Below are positions 52,714 through 59,536 of a DNA stretch of 59,536 bases, in pieces. Position 1 is the stretch's first letter. Each line of letters opens with the position of its first letter. Below the pieces are notes generated by a model that saw only the letters and a list, made by a program, of their open reading frames with translations, was not told the DNA's origin and did not search any database. The DNA is taken from positions 71,395-130,930 of the forward strand of contig DBNK01000025.1 of assembly GCA_002298335.1 (NCBI GenBank), in the 5' to 3' direction. The stretch is from Thalassolituus sp. UBA674. Its GTDB lineage: Bacteria > Pseudomonadota > Gammaproteobacteria > Pseudomonadales > Oceanobacteraceae. The translations under genes were made by a program, and so were the position numbers.

Positions 52714-52740
52714 TCGGAAATCTCTTCGCGACGACACAGC

Positions 52741-52778
52741 AAGGGCTGGCAACATTGCCAGCCCTTCTCATTTTCTTG
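52741..52778 (+). terminator. Terminator after the first GLUG gene
   Basis: AAGGGCTGGCA and TGCCAGCCCTT form an 11-pair stem around ACAT, followed by CTCATTTTCTTGT. The stem is very stable and the U-tract interrupted. Confidence 0.75.
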
Positions 52779-53381
52779 TCATGGTTCGACTGCACCGAAG
52801 AATCTGAATCTTCAGCCATACATTCAATGATGCTTTACCGCTGACAGATTGAACGCCAGCACGGTGAACTCAAGAAAAAACACATGAAATGAGGTTCAAG
52901 AACCTGAGCGGTGATCAGACGGTTCAGATTTTGTTAACGAAGCTCAAGAGAAGCTCGCTGTTACTGAAAAACAGATTAATACGTCAGAGTGTGAACTTAG
53001 AAATGACCCTTAATGATTTAAACACCTGTGTGTGGTCATCTTTGAGAGGCGCTTCTGAGGTTTCCTGTAAGGGCTACCCGCAACGGGTGCCTGAACACTC
53101 ATAAAATCTGACGACATTGTCAAATTTGGCGTATTTCTCCGGGTGTGTCATTTTGTGCCTGCCTGAAAGTATTGATTTTGAGAGAGTCGCCCTCAGGCTT
53201 TGATTTAAAAAGAAAAATGCTTGTTTTTCAGGCTTTATCCTAAGAAGGTGTGTTCAGCATATCAGGTTATTATCCGCCAAAACCCCCGGGGGATATTGGC
53301 GACTCCGCCCCTTGGGAAGCATTTTCAGAATAAGTAGAGTGCCCCGGTCAGGAAATAAAAACGATCAGGGAACGACCGACG
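52779..53381. other. Gene-free gap between the two GLUG genes, with an extended palindrome
   Basis: About 600 bases with only an unconvincing 71-codon frame (52889-53104, no ribosome-binding site, no similarity). At 53275-53301 CGCCAA-AA-CCCCCGGGGG-ATA-TTGGCG forms a symmetrical block about 80 bases before the next start codon. A promoter or operator for that gene is likely to be in this part. Confidence 0.45.
53275..53301. promoter_or_regulatory. Palindrome CGCCAA..CCCCCGGGGG..TTGGCG
   Basis: Six-base outer arms and a ten-base self-complementary centre, in an otherwise plain upstream region of the second GLUG gene. It may be an operator; it could also form a hairpin in RNA. Confidence 0.4.
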
Positions 53382-54776
53382 ATGTACTTTTCAAAAGCAG
53401 GATCTCTTTTTCTCCTCTCACTGACGCTGGCCTCACCGGCGGTCATGGCCGATACCGATTCAGACGGCGACGGTGTCATCGACAGCATCGACGTCGATGA
53501 TGATAACGACGGCCTGATTGAACTGCATTCTCTGGCAGAGCTGAACATGATGCGCTTTGACCCTCATGGTAATGGTCTCAGGCAGGATGCTGAAGCTGAA
53601 CGTAACTCAACCGGGTGCGCTTACACGGATGAATCCGCTGGTGTGAACGAATGGTGTATGGGTTATGAGCTGGTTGTCGATGTGGATTTCGACACAAATG
53701 GCAACGGTGAAATTGATCAGGGTGACGAGTTCTGTAACTACAGTGAAGAACGGGGCGTCTGTGAAGGCTGGCTCCCTGTATCGTACGGTGCCGTATTCCA
53801 GACTGAGTTCAATGGCAATGGCCATACCATCCGCAACCTTTATATTGACCGCCCGGGAGATACCTGGACCGGTTTCTTTTACCAAAACGACATCCGTAAC
53901 ATCTCTGACGTGGTATTTACCGGCCCACTGACGTCTGTCACGGGTGGTGTTCGTACCGGCATTGTCACGGGGAGTGTATCGGATGGGTCTGTTATCAGCG
54001 GTGTCGTGGTAGAAGGTACTGTGATTGCTACTGGTAATGGGAGTACGGGAAATGCGTATGCCGGCGGTATCGCGGGTCTTATACACAGGGCAACGATCAG
54101 AGACAGCATTGTCAATGTTGACGTCATCAGCAACAGCCTTGGTGATGGTATCGGCTATTCAGGTGGCGTAATACCTACGAGTTCGGCCTATACATTGATT
54201 GACTCGGTTGTCGTTACCGGGACGGTTCAGGGTGACAAGGCCGGTGGCGTCGCCGGGTATTTACGTTATTTCGGTAACATCCACAATACCGTGTCTGCCG
54301 CCAGCGTGACCGGGGCAACATCGGCAGGTGGTATTGCCGGTCTCGTGGAATACAGCACTGAGATCGGGAGCAGCCTGGCGGTGGGCTCTGTGAATGGCAC
54401 AACACCAGAAACAGAAACTGGCGGTCTTGTAGGAGAGTTTGATCTGAGCACATGGAGCCCGATTGAACTGCCGCACAATTACTGGGCGACGGATACCACC
54501 GGACAATACCAGTTACATGGTTCTGACCTGTCCGGCATTGACCGCGCGCAAATACTTATCGTCAGCAGCTCTTACGGAGCCACTCTGAACCAGCTGGAAT
54601 GCCCGACTCACGCCAGTGCAGCCTACTGCGCACTCCGCACCCGTCTGTACCTGTACTGGGATGAATCACTCTGGGACTTCGGCACCAGTGACCAACTGCC
54701 GGGGTTGAATCTTGCGGGTACTGTTTACCGTCCTGTTCAGACCATGGACGGCAGCTTCGATATCGTTGAAGACTGA
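53382..54776 (+). CDS. Secreted GLUG-type protein with DxDxDG repeats (paralogue 2 of 2)
   Basis: 464 aa. The signal peptide ends SPAVMA (about residue 23). TDSDGDGVIDSIDVDDDNDG and DVDFDTNGNGEIDQGDEFCNYSE match paralogue 1 almost residue for residue. GLUG-like repeats follow (GGIAGLIHRATI, GGVAGYLRYFG, GGIAGLVEYST, GGLVGEFDLS). The C-terminus SLWDFGTSDQLPGLNLAG and YRPVQTMDGSFD is shared with paralogue 1. AGGGA lies ten bases before the ATG. Probably a secreted or surface calcium-binding solenoid. Confidence 0.82.
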   Translation: MYFSKAGSLFLLSLTLASPAVMADTDSDGDGVIDSIDVDDDNDGLIELHSLAELNMMRFDPHGNGLRQDAEAERNSTGCAYTDESAGVNEWCMGYELVVDVDFDTNGNGEIDQGDEFCNYSEERGVCEGWLPVSYGAVFQTEFNGNGHTIRNLYIDRPGDTWTGFFYQNDIRNISDVVFTGPLTSVTGGVRTGIVTGSVSDGSVISGVVVEGTVIATGNGSTGNAYAGGIAGLIHRATIRDSIVNVDVISNSLGDGIGYSGGVIPTSSAYTLIDSVVVTGTVQGDKAGGVAGYLRYFGNIHNTVSAASVTGATSAGGIAGLVEYSTEIGSSLAVGSVNGTTPETETGGLVGEFDLSTWSPIELPHNYWATDTTGQYQLHGSDLSGIDRAQILIVSSSYGATLNQLECPTHASAAYCALRTRLYLYWDESLWDFGTSDQLPGLNLAGTVYRPVQTMDGSFDIVED

Positions 54777-55306
54777 TTAAACCGAAGCTGCAATAAAAAA
54801 TAATGCCCTGCAGCGTTTAAAACCTGAACAACAGGAAAGCCAGGGCGTTAAAAAGTAAATATCCGGGTCTGTGATTGCTCTACAGTCCGGAAGCCCGACG
54901 GATTAAAGGCAAAGCGTAAAGACATTTCGGGTGTTGCTTCACCGACACGAAAACGATGAAAGGGAAATACTCCGAAAATTCAGAAGCTTCAATAATAACG
55001 ACTCAAAATTCCGGGTAATAACGGAATAAGTTCCAACCAGATCAGGTGCTTACGGACAGGTTTGCGGGTATGGAAAACCTGGCCGTGAGTGTGCGAAAGC
55101 GGATGTAAAACACGGATGATATCCGGTATCAGGCAATGTTTTAAATGACTGATATGCATCGGGGTTGTCTCAGTTTTTATCCCTGTGTTCAGTGGGGTCA
55201 TGTGTCTAAGCATGACAAATAAAACCGAAAATCAACAACTTGTATGACGTTGTGACAGTGTGTGAAATAATCATATCGCATACTGCTCAATACTAAGGAG
55301 GGGAAA
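54777..55306. other. Gene-free gap before the sterol-desaturase gene
   Basis: 530 bases. A compound hairpin (GCCCTG 54804-54809 with CAGGGC, enclosing CCTG-AACAA-CAGG) follows the GLUG gene. On the minus strand it is trailed by a T-rich stretch, so it could only act as a terminator in that direction. GTCATG-8-CATGAC lies near 55198. No gene is supported. Confidence 0.4.
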
Positions 55307-56128
55307 ATGGAGCAATATATCGTACCAATTATTCTGACTATCATCTTTACCGCAATCGGCTTCGAAGCGTTTCGGGGGCAGTATCGTACTGAGCTGAGTA
55401 GCCGTAAAGATAAGATGATCATGCTTGTGAATGTTCTGTTCGCACCAACCGTCGTTAAGCCCATTATTGAAGTCACAATGGGCTTATTACTGATTGCACT
55501 TATTCCTGCTTATGCAGGATCGTGGGCAAGCATGGCCTTTCTTACTGCATTTCTGATTTATTTTATCAGCGAAGATTTTGCACAGTATGTGGTTCACCGG
55601 ATGGGTCACAAGAGTCGCTTCTTCTGGGGCCTGCACCGCACACATCACACCGGCCGCCGGATGAACTCGGGCCTGCTTTTACGCACCAATGTGTTCTGGG
55701 TATTCTGCCTGCCAGCAACCTGGTTTGGTACCGCAGCCATCTATCTGGGCATGATTGAAGCTTACATCGTCGCCTTTGCCATCAAGATAGCAATGAGCCT
55801 GATCAACCACAGCTACATTTACCGCTGGGATAATTTCCTGCGCCGCTTTGACGTAACACGTCCTCTGATGTGGGTACTGGAGCGCATTTTTGTAACCCCC
55901 CGCACGCATCAGGTACACCATGCACTGGGTTTACACGGTAAGCCGAATAAAAACTTCGGAACGTCTCTGATTATCTGGGACCGGTTATTCGGTACAGCTT
56001 ACATTCCAGACGAAGATCCTCAGAACTTCGGCCTGCCAATCGGGGATAAACTGAAACTGAGCGAAGAACTGTTCTGGCCTCTTGTCAAAGCAGAGAAAAA
56101 GATTACGACAGAGCCTGACCTGGCGTGA
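55307..56128 (+). CDS. Sterol desaturase / fatty acid hydroxylase family protein
   Basis: 273 aa with AAGGAGG before the ATG. Four or more membrane helices carry the histidine boxes of the di-iron family: HRMGH (about residue 103), HRTHH (about 115), NHSYIYRW and HQVHHALG (about 205). The last 60 residues include NFGTSLIIWDRLFGTAYIP, also typical. It would hydroxylate or desaturate a lipid in the inner membrane; the substrate is unknown. Confidence 0.9.
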   Translation: MEQYIVPIILTIIFTAIGFEAFRGQYRTELSSRKDKMIMLVNVLFAPTVVKPIIEVTMGLLLIALIPAYAGSWASMAFLTAFLIYFISEDFAQYVVHRMGHKSRFFWGLHRTHHTGRRMNSGLLLRTNVFWVFCLPATWFGTAAIYLGMIEAYIVAFAIKIAMSLINHSYIYRWDNFLRRFDVTRPLMWVLERIFVTPRTHQVHHALGLHGKPNKNFGTSLIIWDRLFGTAYIPDEDPQNFGLPIGDKLKLSEELFWPLVKAEKKITTEPDLA

Positions 56129-56221
56129 TAAGAAATCTCAGTGAACATCGGTTGCTCTGAATGTTGAAGGTATCAATACCAAATAGCCGGAGTCACTGAC
56201 ATAACTCGTAATCAGCAGCAT

Positions 56222-56246
56222 AAAAGGAAGCTTCGGCTTCCTTTTA
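56222..56246. terminator. Bidirectional terminator before the VOC gene
   Basis: AAAAGGAAGC-TTCG-GCTTCCTTTT, a ten-pair stem closed by a TTCG loop. Confidence 0.9.
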
Positions 56247-56291
56247 TGTTTTATGGCATGATGAAAAAAATACGGGACTGGAGTTGTTTAT

Positions 56292-56672
56292 ATGAAACGT
56301 GTAACAGGCATCGGCGGAATCTTCATCCGCGCCAATGATCCAGAGTCATTGAGAAGCTGGTATCAGAAACACCTGGGTATCGATGTACAGGACTGGGGCG
56401 GTACCGTCTTCAGCTGGGCAGACCCTGACGATAAGACAGTCAGCGGTTCAACAACCTGGTCTGTTGGTGATGGAGCCTATTTCAAACCCGGTAACGCCTC
56501 CTTCATGGTGAATTATCGGGTCGACGATCTCATGGCACTGCTCGATGTGCTGAAGTCGGAGGGTTGTGAGGTGATGGATAACACCGACATCTCTGACTAC
56601 GGAAAATTCGGCTGGGTCATAGACCCGGAAGGCAATAAGGTCGAGTTGTGGGAGCCACCTCCAGGCATGTGA
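56292..56672 (+). CDS. VOC-family (glyoxalase/bleomycin-resistance-like) protein
   Basis: 126 aa, one VOC module pair. GIGGIFIRANDPESLRSWYQKHLGIDV is the first beta-alpha-beta, and GWVIDPEGNKVELWEPP carries the C-terminal metal-ligand glutamate. Such proteins are dimeric metalloenzymes or binding proteins. The substrate is not predictable. Confidence 0.85.
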   Translation: MKRVTGIGGIFIRANDPESLRSWYQKHLGIDVQDWGGTVFSWADPDDKTVSGSTTWSVGDGAYFKPGNASFMVNYRVDDLMALLDVLKSEGCEVMDNTDISDYGKFGWVIDPEGNKVELWEPPPGM

Positions 56673-57048
56673 GTACCACTCAGACATCCTGAATGCCAAC
56701 ACTGGCTGAAAACTGCCTTCATCAGGTAGGCAGCCAGTAATGCATACCGTATATTCCTGAAGATACAGGGATCTTGCACGGTTAGCCCCGCTCTTCTGCA
56801 CGCTTTGTTTTGGCCTTCACAGTAAAGACCAATAAAAACAAAGGGTTAGGAAAGGGCGGCCAGAGATAGTGTGCACAGATAGCCGACAAATCGAGCATGC
56901 TCGTTTTGCTACCTGGTGGGATTGCCCCAAATGGAGTTTTTATCTTTGAAATCAATGATATGGCAGAGATTGGGCCTTCTCACGTTGGCGGCCAAACGCG
57001 CGCGCATACGAATAAACTGTTAGCAGGGTTTTTGAACAGGGAGCTGCG
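56673..57048. other. Transition gap with attI-like junction
   Basis: 376 bases without a gene. Composition changes from host-like to AT-rich here. CGAGCATGCTCG (about 56896-56907) is a 12-base palindrome. AAACTGTTAGCA ends at 57025; the GTTAGC core is that of integron recombination sites, but the sequence before it does not pair as an attC would. It may be an attI-like or secondary insertion site. Confidence 0.45.
57019..57025 (+). other. Integron-type core site GTTAGCA (possible attI-side junction)
   Basis: GTTRRRY-type core directly before the first cassette gene. Unlike the downstream attC ends (GGCGTTAGC) it is preceded by ATAAACT. No integrase gene is seen on either strand of the 56 kb to its left. 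Confidence 0.4.
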
Positions 57049-57522
57049 ATGAGAGGACTAATAATTCTTATCTTTAGTATGCCTATACAGGTTTTCGCCT
57101 GGAATCTGTTTGGTCCAGATAACTACGATGACTGTGTTTTAGAAAAGTTGAAGGGCGAAAGCAATACTCGAGAAATTCGATATTATGCTCAAAAGTCTTG
57201 TGACAGAGACTTCCCTCAGGTTAAGGAAATCACCAATTATTCTGTGAAAATAGACCCTTGGAGTTGGAGTGTTAAGAATGGAGAGTTGTATTTTACCTTC
57301 GCTCAGCCCTCTGAATACGTGGTCACGAGCGTCAAAGTTCATCTGATGAAGAAAGCTTGTGATGCAAAGTATGCAAACCTTAGTGAAGCAGGCGCTGATT
57401 ACTACTTAGTCGATGTTAATATTGTAGGAGGTTCCGAATCTGGAAAAACCAGAGTCAGAGTTCCTGATGGTGGTTTTCATTGTGCATCTGTGGAAAAGAT
57501 TCATGGCACGAATAGATACTGA
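57049..57522 (+). CDS. Cassette gene 1: small secreted protein of unknown function
   Basis: 157 aa with AGGGAG before the ATG. The signal peptide ends QVFA (about residue 17). The mature N-terminus WNLFGPDNYDDCVLEKLKG, with a second cysteine at KSCDRDFP, is a motif I recall from small exported proteins of unknown role. The rest is beta-rich. Codon use is AT-rich compared with the rest of the window. The gene lies between the 57019 core site and the attC at 57532, so it is a one-gene integron-type cassette. Confidence 0.7.
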   Translation: MRGLIILIFSMPIQVFAWNLFGPDNYDDCVLEKLKGESNTREIRYYAQKSCDRDFPQVKEITNYSVKIDPWSWSVKNGELYFTFAQPSEYVVTSVKVHLMKKACDAKYANLSEAGADYYLVDVNIVGGSESGKTRVRVPDGGFHCASVEKIHGTNRY

Positions 57523-57531
57523 ATATCAGAC

Positions 57532-57621
57532 TGCTAACAAATCGCTGAAATTCGTTACAGCCACAAAAGGCGTGGCTTTCACTAGGACTCGCTTCGCTCG
57601 CCTTCTAGCGGGGCGTTAGCC
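57532..57621 (+). other. attC recombination site 1
   Basis: 90 bases from TGCTAAC (R'', 57532-57538) to GTTAGCC (R', 57615-57621). GCTAAC pairs with GTTAGC. Inside, CGCTGA pairs with TAGCG, leaving one unpaired G, the extrahelical base expected of attC. The centre contains AGCCAC/GTGGCT and a GCTTCGCTCG-type arm. Confidence 0.8.
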
Positions 57622-57625
57622 TATT

Positions 57626-58555
57626 ATGGAGCATGATTTGAGTATCAAGGATTTTATTCCTTACATAGCTTTGGCAATCTCGCTTACAGCTTTGTATTTT
57701 GCGGTTAGGAATTATCGACGGAAGTCTGGCACGCATATTAAAGGTCAATTTTGCATTAGTTCGGGTGCGTACGCAGAAGATAAATATGTAAGCAATATTA
57801 CTCTAGAGAACTTCAAAGATAGATCTGTGATTATATTTAAGATTTTTTTGCGTGTTGGAGCTAACTACTATATCGAACTCGATGATTTTGAGCATGAGCC
57901 AAAAATTTTAAAATCATATGAATCATACACAAATCATTATGGGCCAGTCGATTTCTATTGTGTGAGCATGAATAGAATTAAACTCAATAAGCTGCTCGAT
58001 TCTAAAAAGGTAAAGATGAATCTCGTTCTATCAACTTCTCATGGAAAGTATGTGGTGAAAGAGTGGATTGATAGGTGGGATCCTATTTTTGATTTTTTCA
58101 ATAACCACATGACAGCGTCAATAATTCCAATGCGTCCCAAAGAAGGTGTGGGATATTATGGGTCTGATGTTAAGTATTTGGCGAAATTGCACACCGAAGA
58201 TGGATATAAAAAGACAGTCCCTATTTATGCTCATGACTACAACTATCCGCGGTTCGAAAAATTCAGGCTGACTGAAGAGTCGCTATCGACAAGCGAAGCT
58301 CTTCAAGAGTTTCTAATAGATCAAGCAATAAACGGAAAGCTCCAATGCGTTGATGTTGAGGTGATTGATGCCAGTCAGCTCAGAAAAGACAACTATGGTC
58401 ATGCCTTCGATAAGTCCTTTGAAGCAAAATATTACAGCTGGATTTTCTATGTTGTTATCGGAAAATTGCTAACCATTTGGAGTAATATCCGGCTCTACTT
58501 TATAAATAGAAAGCATAAAAAGGCTAACAAAGCATTGCACCGGACAAGCCGGTGA
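57626..58555 (+). CDS. Cassette gene 2: membrane-anchored protein of unknown function
   Basis: 309 aa. It starts four bases after attC 1 with no visible ribosome-binding site, so its translation may rely on the attC leader. An N-terminal helix (FIPYIALAISLTALYFAV, about residues 11-28) and a basic stretch are followed by a soluble domain of about 230 residues. A C-terminal hydrophobic segment comes last (YSWIFYVVIGKLLTIW). The final residues KKANKALHRTSR are translated from attC 2, with the stop codon inside it. No family is recognised. AT-rich codon use. Confidence 0.68.
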   Translation: MEHDLSIKDFIPYIALAISLTALYFAVRNYRRKSGTHIKGQFCISSGAYAEDKYVSNITLENFKDRSVIIFKIFLRVGANYYIELDDFEHEPKILKSYESYTNHYGPVDFYCVSMNRIKLNKLLDSKKVKMNLVLSTSHGKYVVKEWIDRWDPIFDFFNNHMTASIIPMRPKEGVGYYGSDVKYLAKLHTEDGYKKTVPIYAHDYNYPRFEKFRLTEESLSTSEALQEFLIDQAINGKLQCVDVEVIDASQLRKDNYGHAFDKSFEAKYYSWIFYVVIGKLLTIWSNIRLYFINRKHKKANKALHRTSR

Positions 58556-58569
58556 ATGAGGCGTTAGCA
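58522..58569 (+). other. attC recombination site 2 (compact, 48 bp)
   Basis: GGCTAAC (58522-58528) to GTTAGCA (58563-58569). GCTAAC pairs with GTTAGC. CATTGCACCGG pairs with CCGGTGAATG with a single unpaired G, the extrahelical base. The loop is ACAAG. It contains the stop codon of the preceding gene. Confidence 0.85.
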
Positions 58570-58600
58570 ACCCTCGCGGGTCGAGCACAAAGGAATCAAG

Positions 58601-59092
58601 ATGAAGTCATTGAAATTATTTTTATTTGCATTGCTGGCGCTTCCTTGCATAGCAAATGCCACTTGCGAAGATGGTGTGTCTAAAAAGATTAGCCAAAGTG
58701 GGGATTTGGACGAGTCTGACCGAGATAGATTAATGGATGATTGTAAAAAATTTCAGGACTACCGACTTAACCTTGATAAATATGCAGATGGAGCATACAT
58801 CCTGAATCCTGGTAGTTTTACTTGCAGAAAACGAGAAGATTACGTCGCAGCCTATAACTGGGTAATTGATAGAGGTGGGAAATACTCGCCCGCAGTACTT
58901 GATAAGTTTAAATCCTGTCGCGCTATTAAAACCCCAACTCTTGTAGCTGTCAGAACACAAAAAGACCCAAGTAGCCCAGTAGTAGAAATTGTATATGCCA
59001 ATGAATACAGCGTGTACTTTTTGCATAATCAATGGGTTCATGGCGCAGAGCTGATACCTTACAAGCAGTTAATGAACAAAAATATTAAATAG
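58601..59092 (+). CDS. Cassette gene 3a: small secreted protein of unknown function
   Basis: 163 aa with AAAGGAA before the ATG. A signal peptide (LFLFALLALPCIANA, ending about residue 20) precedes an acidic, soluble mature part with cysteines at about 22, 49, 75 and 107. It ends with an SH3-like string (TLVAVRTQKDPSSPVVEIVYANEYSVYFLHNQWVHGAELIPY). No family is assigned. It shares its cassette with the next gene, four bases downstream. Confidence 0.68.
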   Translation: MKSLKLFLFALLALPCIANATCEDGVSKKISQSGDLDESDRDRLMDDCKKFQDYRLNLDKYADGAYILNPGSFTCRKREDYVAAYNWVIDRGGKYSPAVLDKFKSCRAIKTPTLVAVRTQKDPSSPVVEIVYANEYSVYFLHNQWVHGAELIPYKQLMNKNIK

Positions 59093-59096
59093 CCTC

Positions 59097-59444
59097 ATGA
59101 ATAAAGATAGAGAATACGAGACAAAAGCAATAGAACTGCTTGATGGTTATCTATCAGGTGTTACCTCATTTCCCCCGGAGGTGGAAATTGATAAGGAAAA
59201 ACTGCTTGAAATGTATATGGATTCAAGAAGCATAGTCAGGCTTAATCACGAAAATCTTGAATTAAGCAGAGCAGCAGAGTCAGTATGGTCAACCTGCATT
59301 AGGGTGGTTCGTTGCCTTGGGCTAGTGGGCGAAGAAGGTAAAACTTTATCTATTAACCAAAAGGAATATTTCCCTGAAGCTATCAGCTTATACAAAAATG
59401 CAGTTTCACTTCACGTTACAATGAAAGAGCTAGAAAATTGCTAA
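59097..59444 (+). CDS. Cassette gene 3b: small soluble protein of unknown function
   Basis: 115 aa. It starts four bases after the previous stop with no attC between and no ribosome-binding site of its own, so it is probably translationally coupled. It is acidic and helical, with no signal peptide. The sequence EYETKAIELLDGYLSGVTSF and SIVRLNHENLELSRAAESVW does not match a family I know. The stop codon lies in the next attC core (TGCTAAC). Confidence 0.65.
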   Translation: MNKDREYETKAIELLDGYLSGVTSFPPEVEIDKEKLLEMYMDSRSIVRLNHENLELSRAAESVWSTCIRVVRCLGLVGEEGKTLSINQKEYFPEAISLYKNAVSLHVTMKELENC

Positions 59445-59536
59445 CAAGTCAATCAACTTCGTGCCTTCGGCGCCGGACAGCTTACACTGCGCTTCGCTCC
59501 GTTCCAGCTGCTGATCTGTAACCACTTTTGTGGACA
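59439..59536 (+). other. attC recombination site 3 (partial at window end)
   Basis: TGCTAAC (59439-59445) followed by AAGTCAATCAACTTCGTGCC and a GCGCTTCGCTCCG arm similar to attC 1. The closing GTTRRRY end is past the window edge. It indicates that the cassette run continues. Confidence 0.65.

Noticed and set aside
52889..53104. 71-codon frame between the GLUG genes
   Set aside because: No ribosome-binding site, no similarity, and composition like the surrounding non-coding sequence.
56692..56787. Possible attC around the VOC gene end (TGCCAAC ... GTTAGCC)
   Set aside because: The cores do not match each other well and the inner arms are not complementary, so the VOC gene is not called a cassette.

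Overview
The window looks like chromosome of a marine gammaproteobacterium of the Oceanospirillales type. This is inferred from the rsmG-parA-parB-atpIBEFHAGDC order, the LPS-core genes and the general look of the proteins; no 16S gene is present to settle it. Base composition and codon use are moderately GC-rich up to about 56.7 kb. They become clearly AT-rich in the last 2.5 kb.

Layout. 1-3.3 kb: a partial MFS exporter, then rsmG and the chromosome-partitioning genes parA and parB. 3.35-10.5 kb: the complete F1Fo ATP synthase operon behind a near-consensus sigma-70 promoter. 10.5-11.05 kb: an unusual array in which the 3' end of atpC and its terminator are repeated about four times. 11.2-13.7 kb: two related outer-membrane barrels, an asparaginase and tRNA-Pro(CGG). 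13.7-18.7 kb: a metal-dependent hydrolase, an MscS channel, two tiny membrane proteins, and a coupled ECF sigma / anti-sigma / gmhB operon. 19.2-21.4 kb: a large FG-GAP lipoprotein. 21.5-24.6 kb: glyQS. 24.8-29.7 kb: three tandem paralogous secreted proteins with calcium-type DxDxDG repeats and beta-propeller-like repeats. 29.9-36.8 kb: tpm, argH, and divergent waaA and hldE-hldD-lpxL (LPS inner core and lipid A). 37-40.6 kb: a subtilisin-like lipoprotein and an unknown secreted protein. 40.8-51 kb: comM/yifB, a 39-aa membrane peptide, an EAL protein, rep, fumC, an unknown secreted protein, an FMN-binding glutamate-synthase-like protein and a GNAT. 51.3-54.8 kb: two paralogous secreted GLUG-type proteins with DxDxDG repeats. 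55.3-56.7 kb: a sterol-desaturase family hydroxylase and a VOC protein. 57.0-59.5 kb: a run of AT-rich cassettes separated by attC-like sites, with no integrase in view.

Themes. The core is conserved housekeeping (ATP synthesis, partitioning, tRNA charging, LPS core). Between these blocks sit families of exported proteins that have been duplicated locally: two barrels, two PLDc_N-like peptides, three FG-GAP proteins and two GLUG proteins. The most unusual items are the atpC-terminator repeat array and the integrase-less cassette run at the right end.
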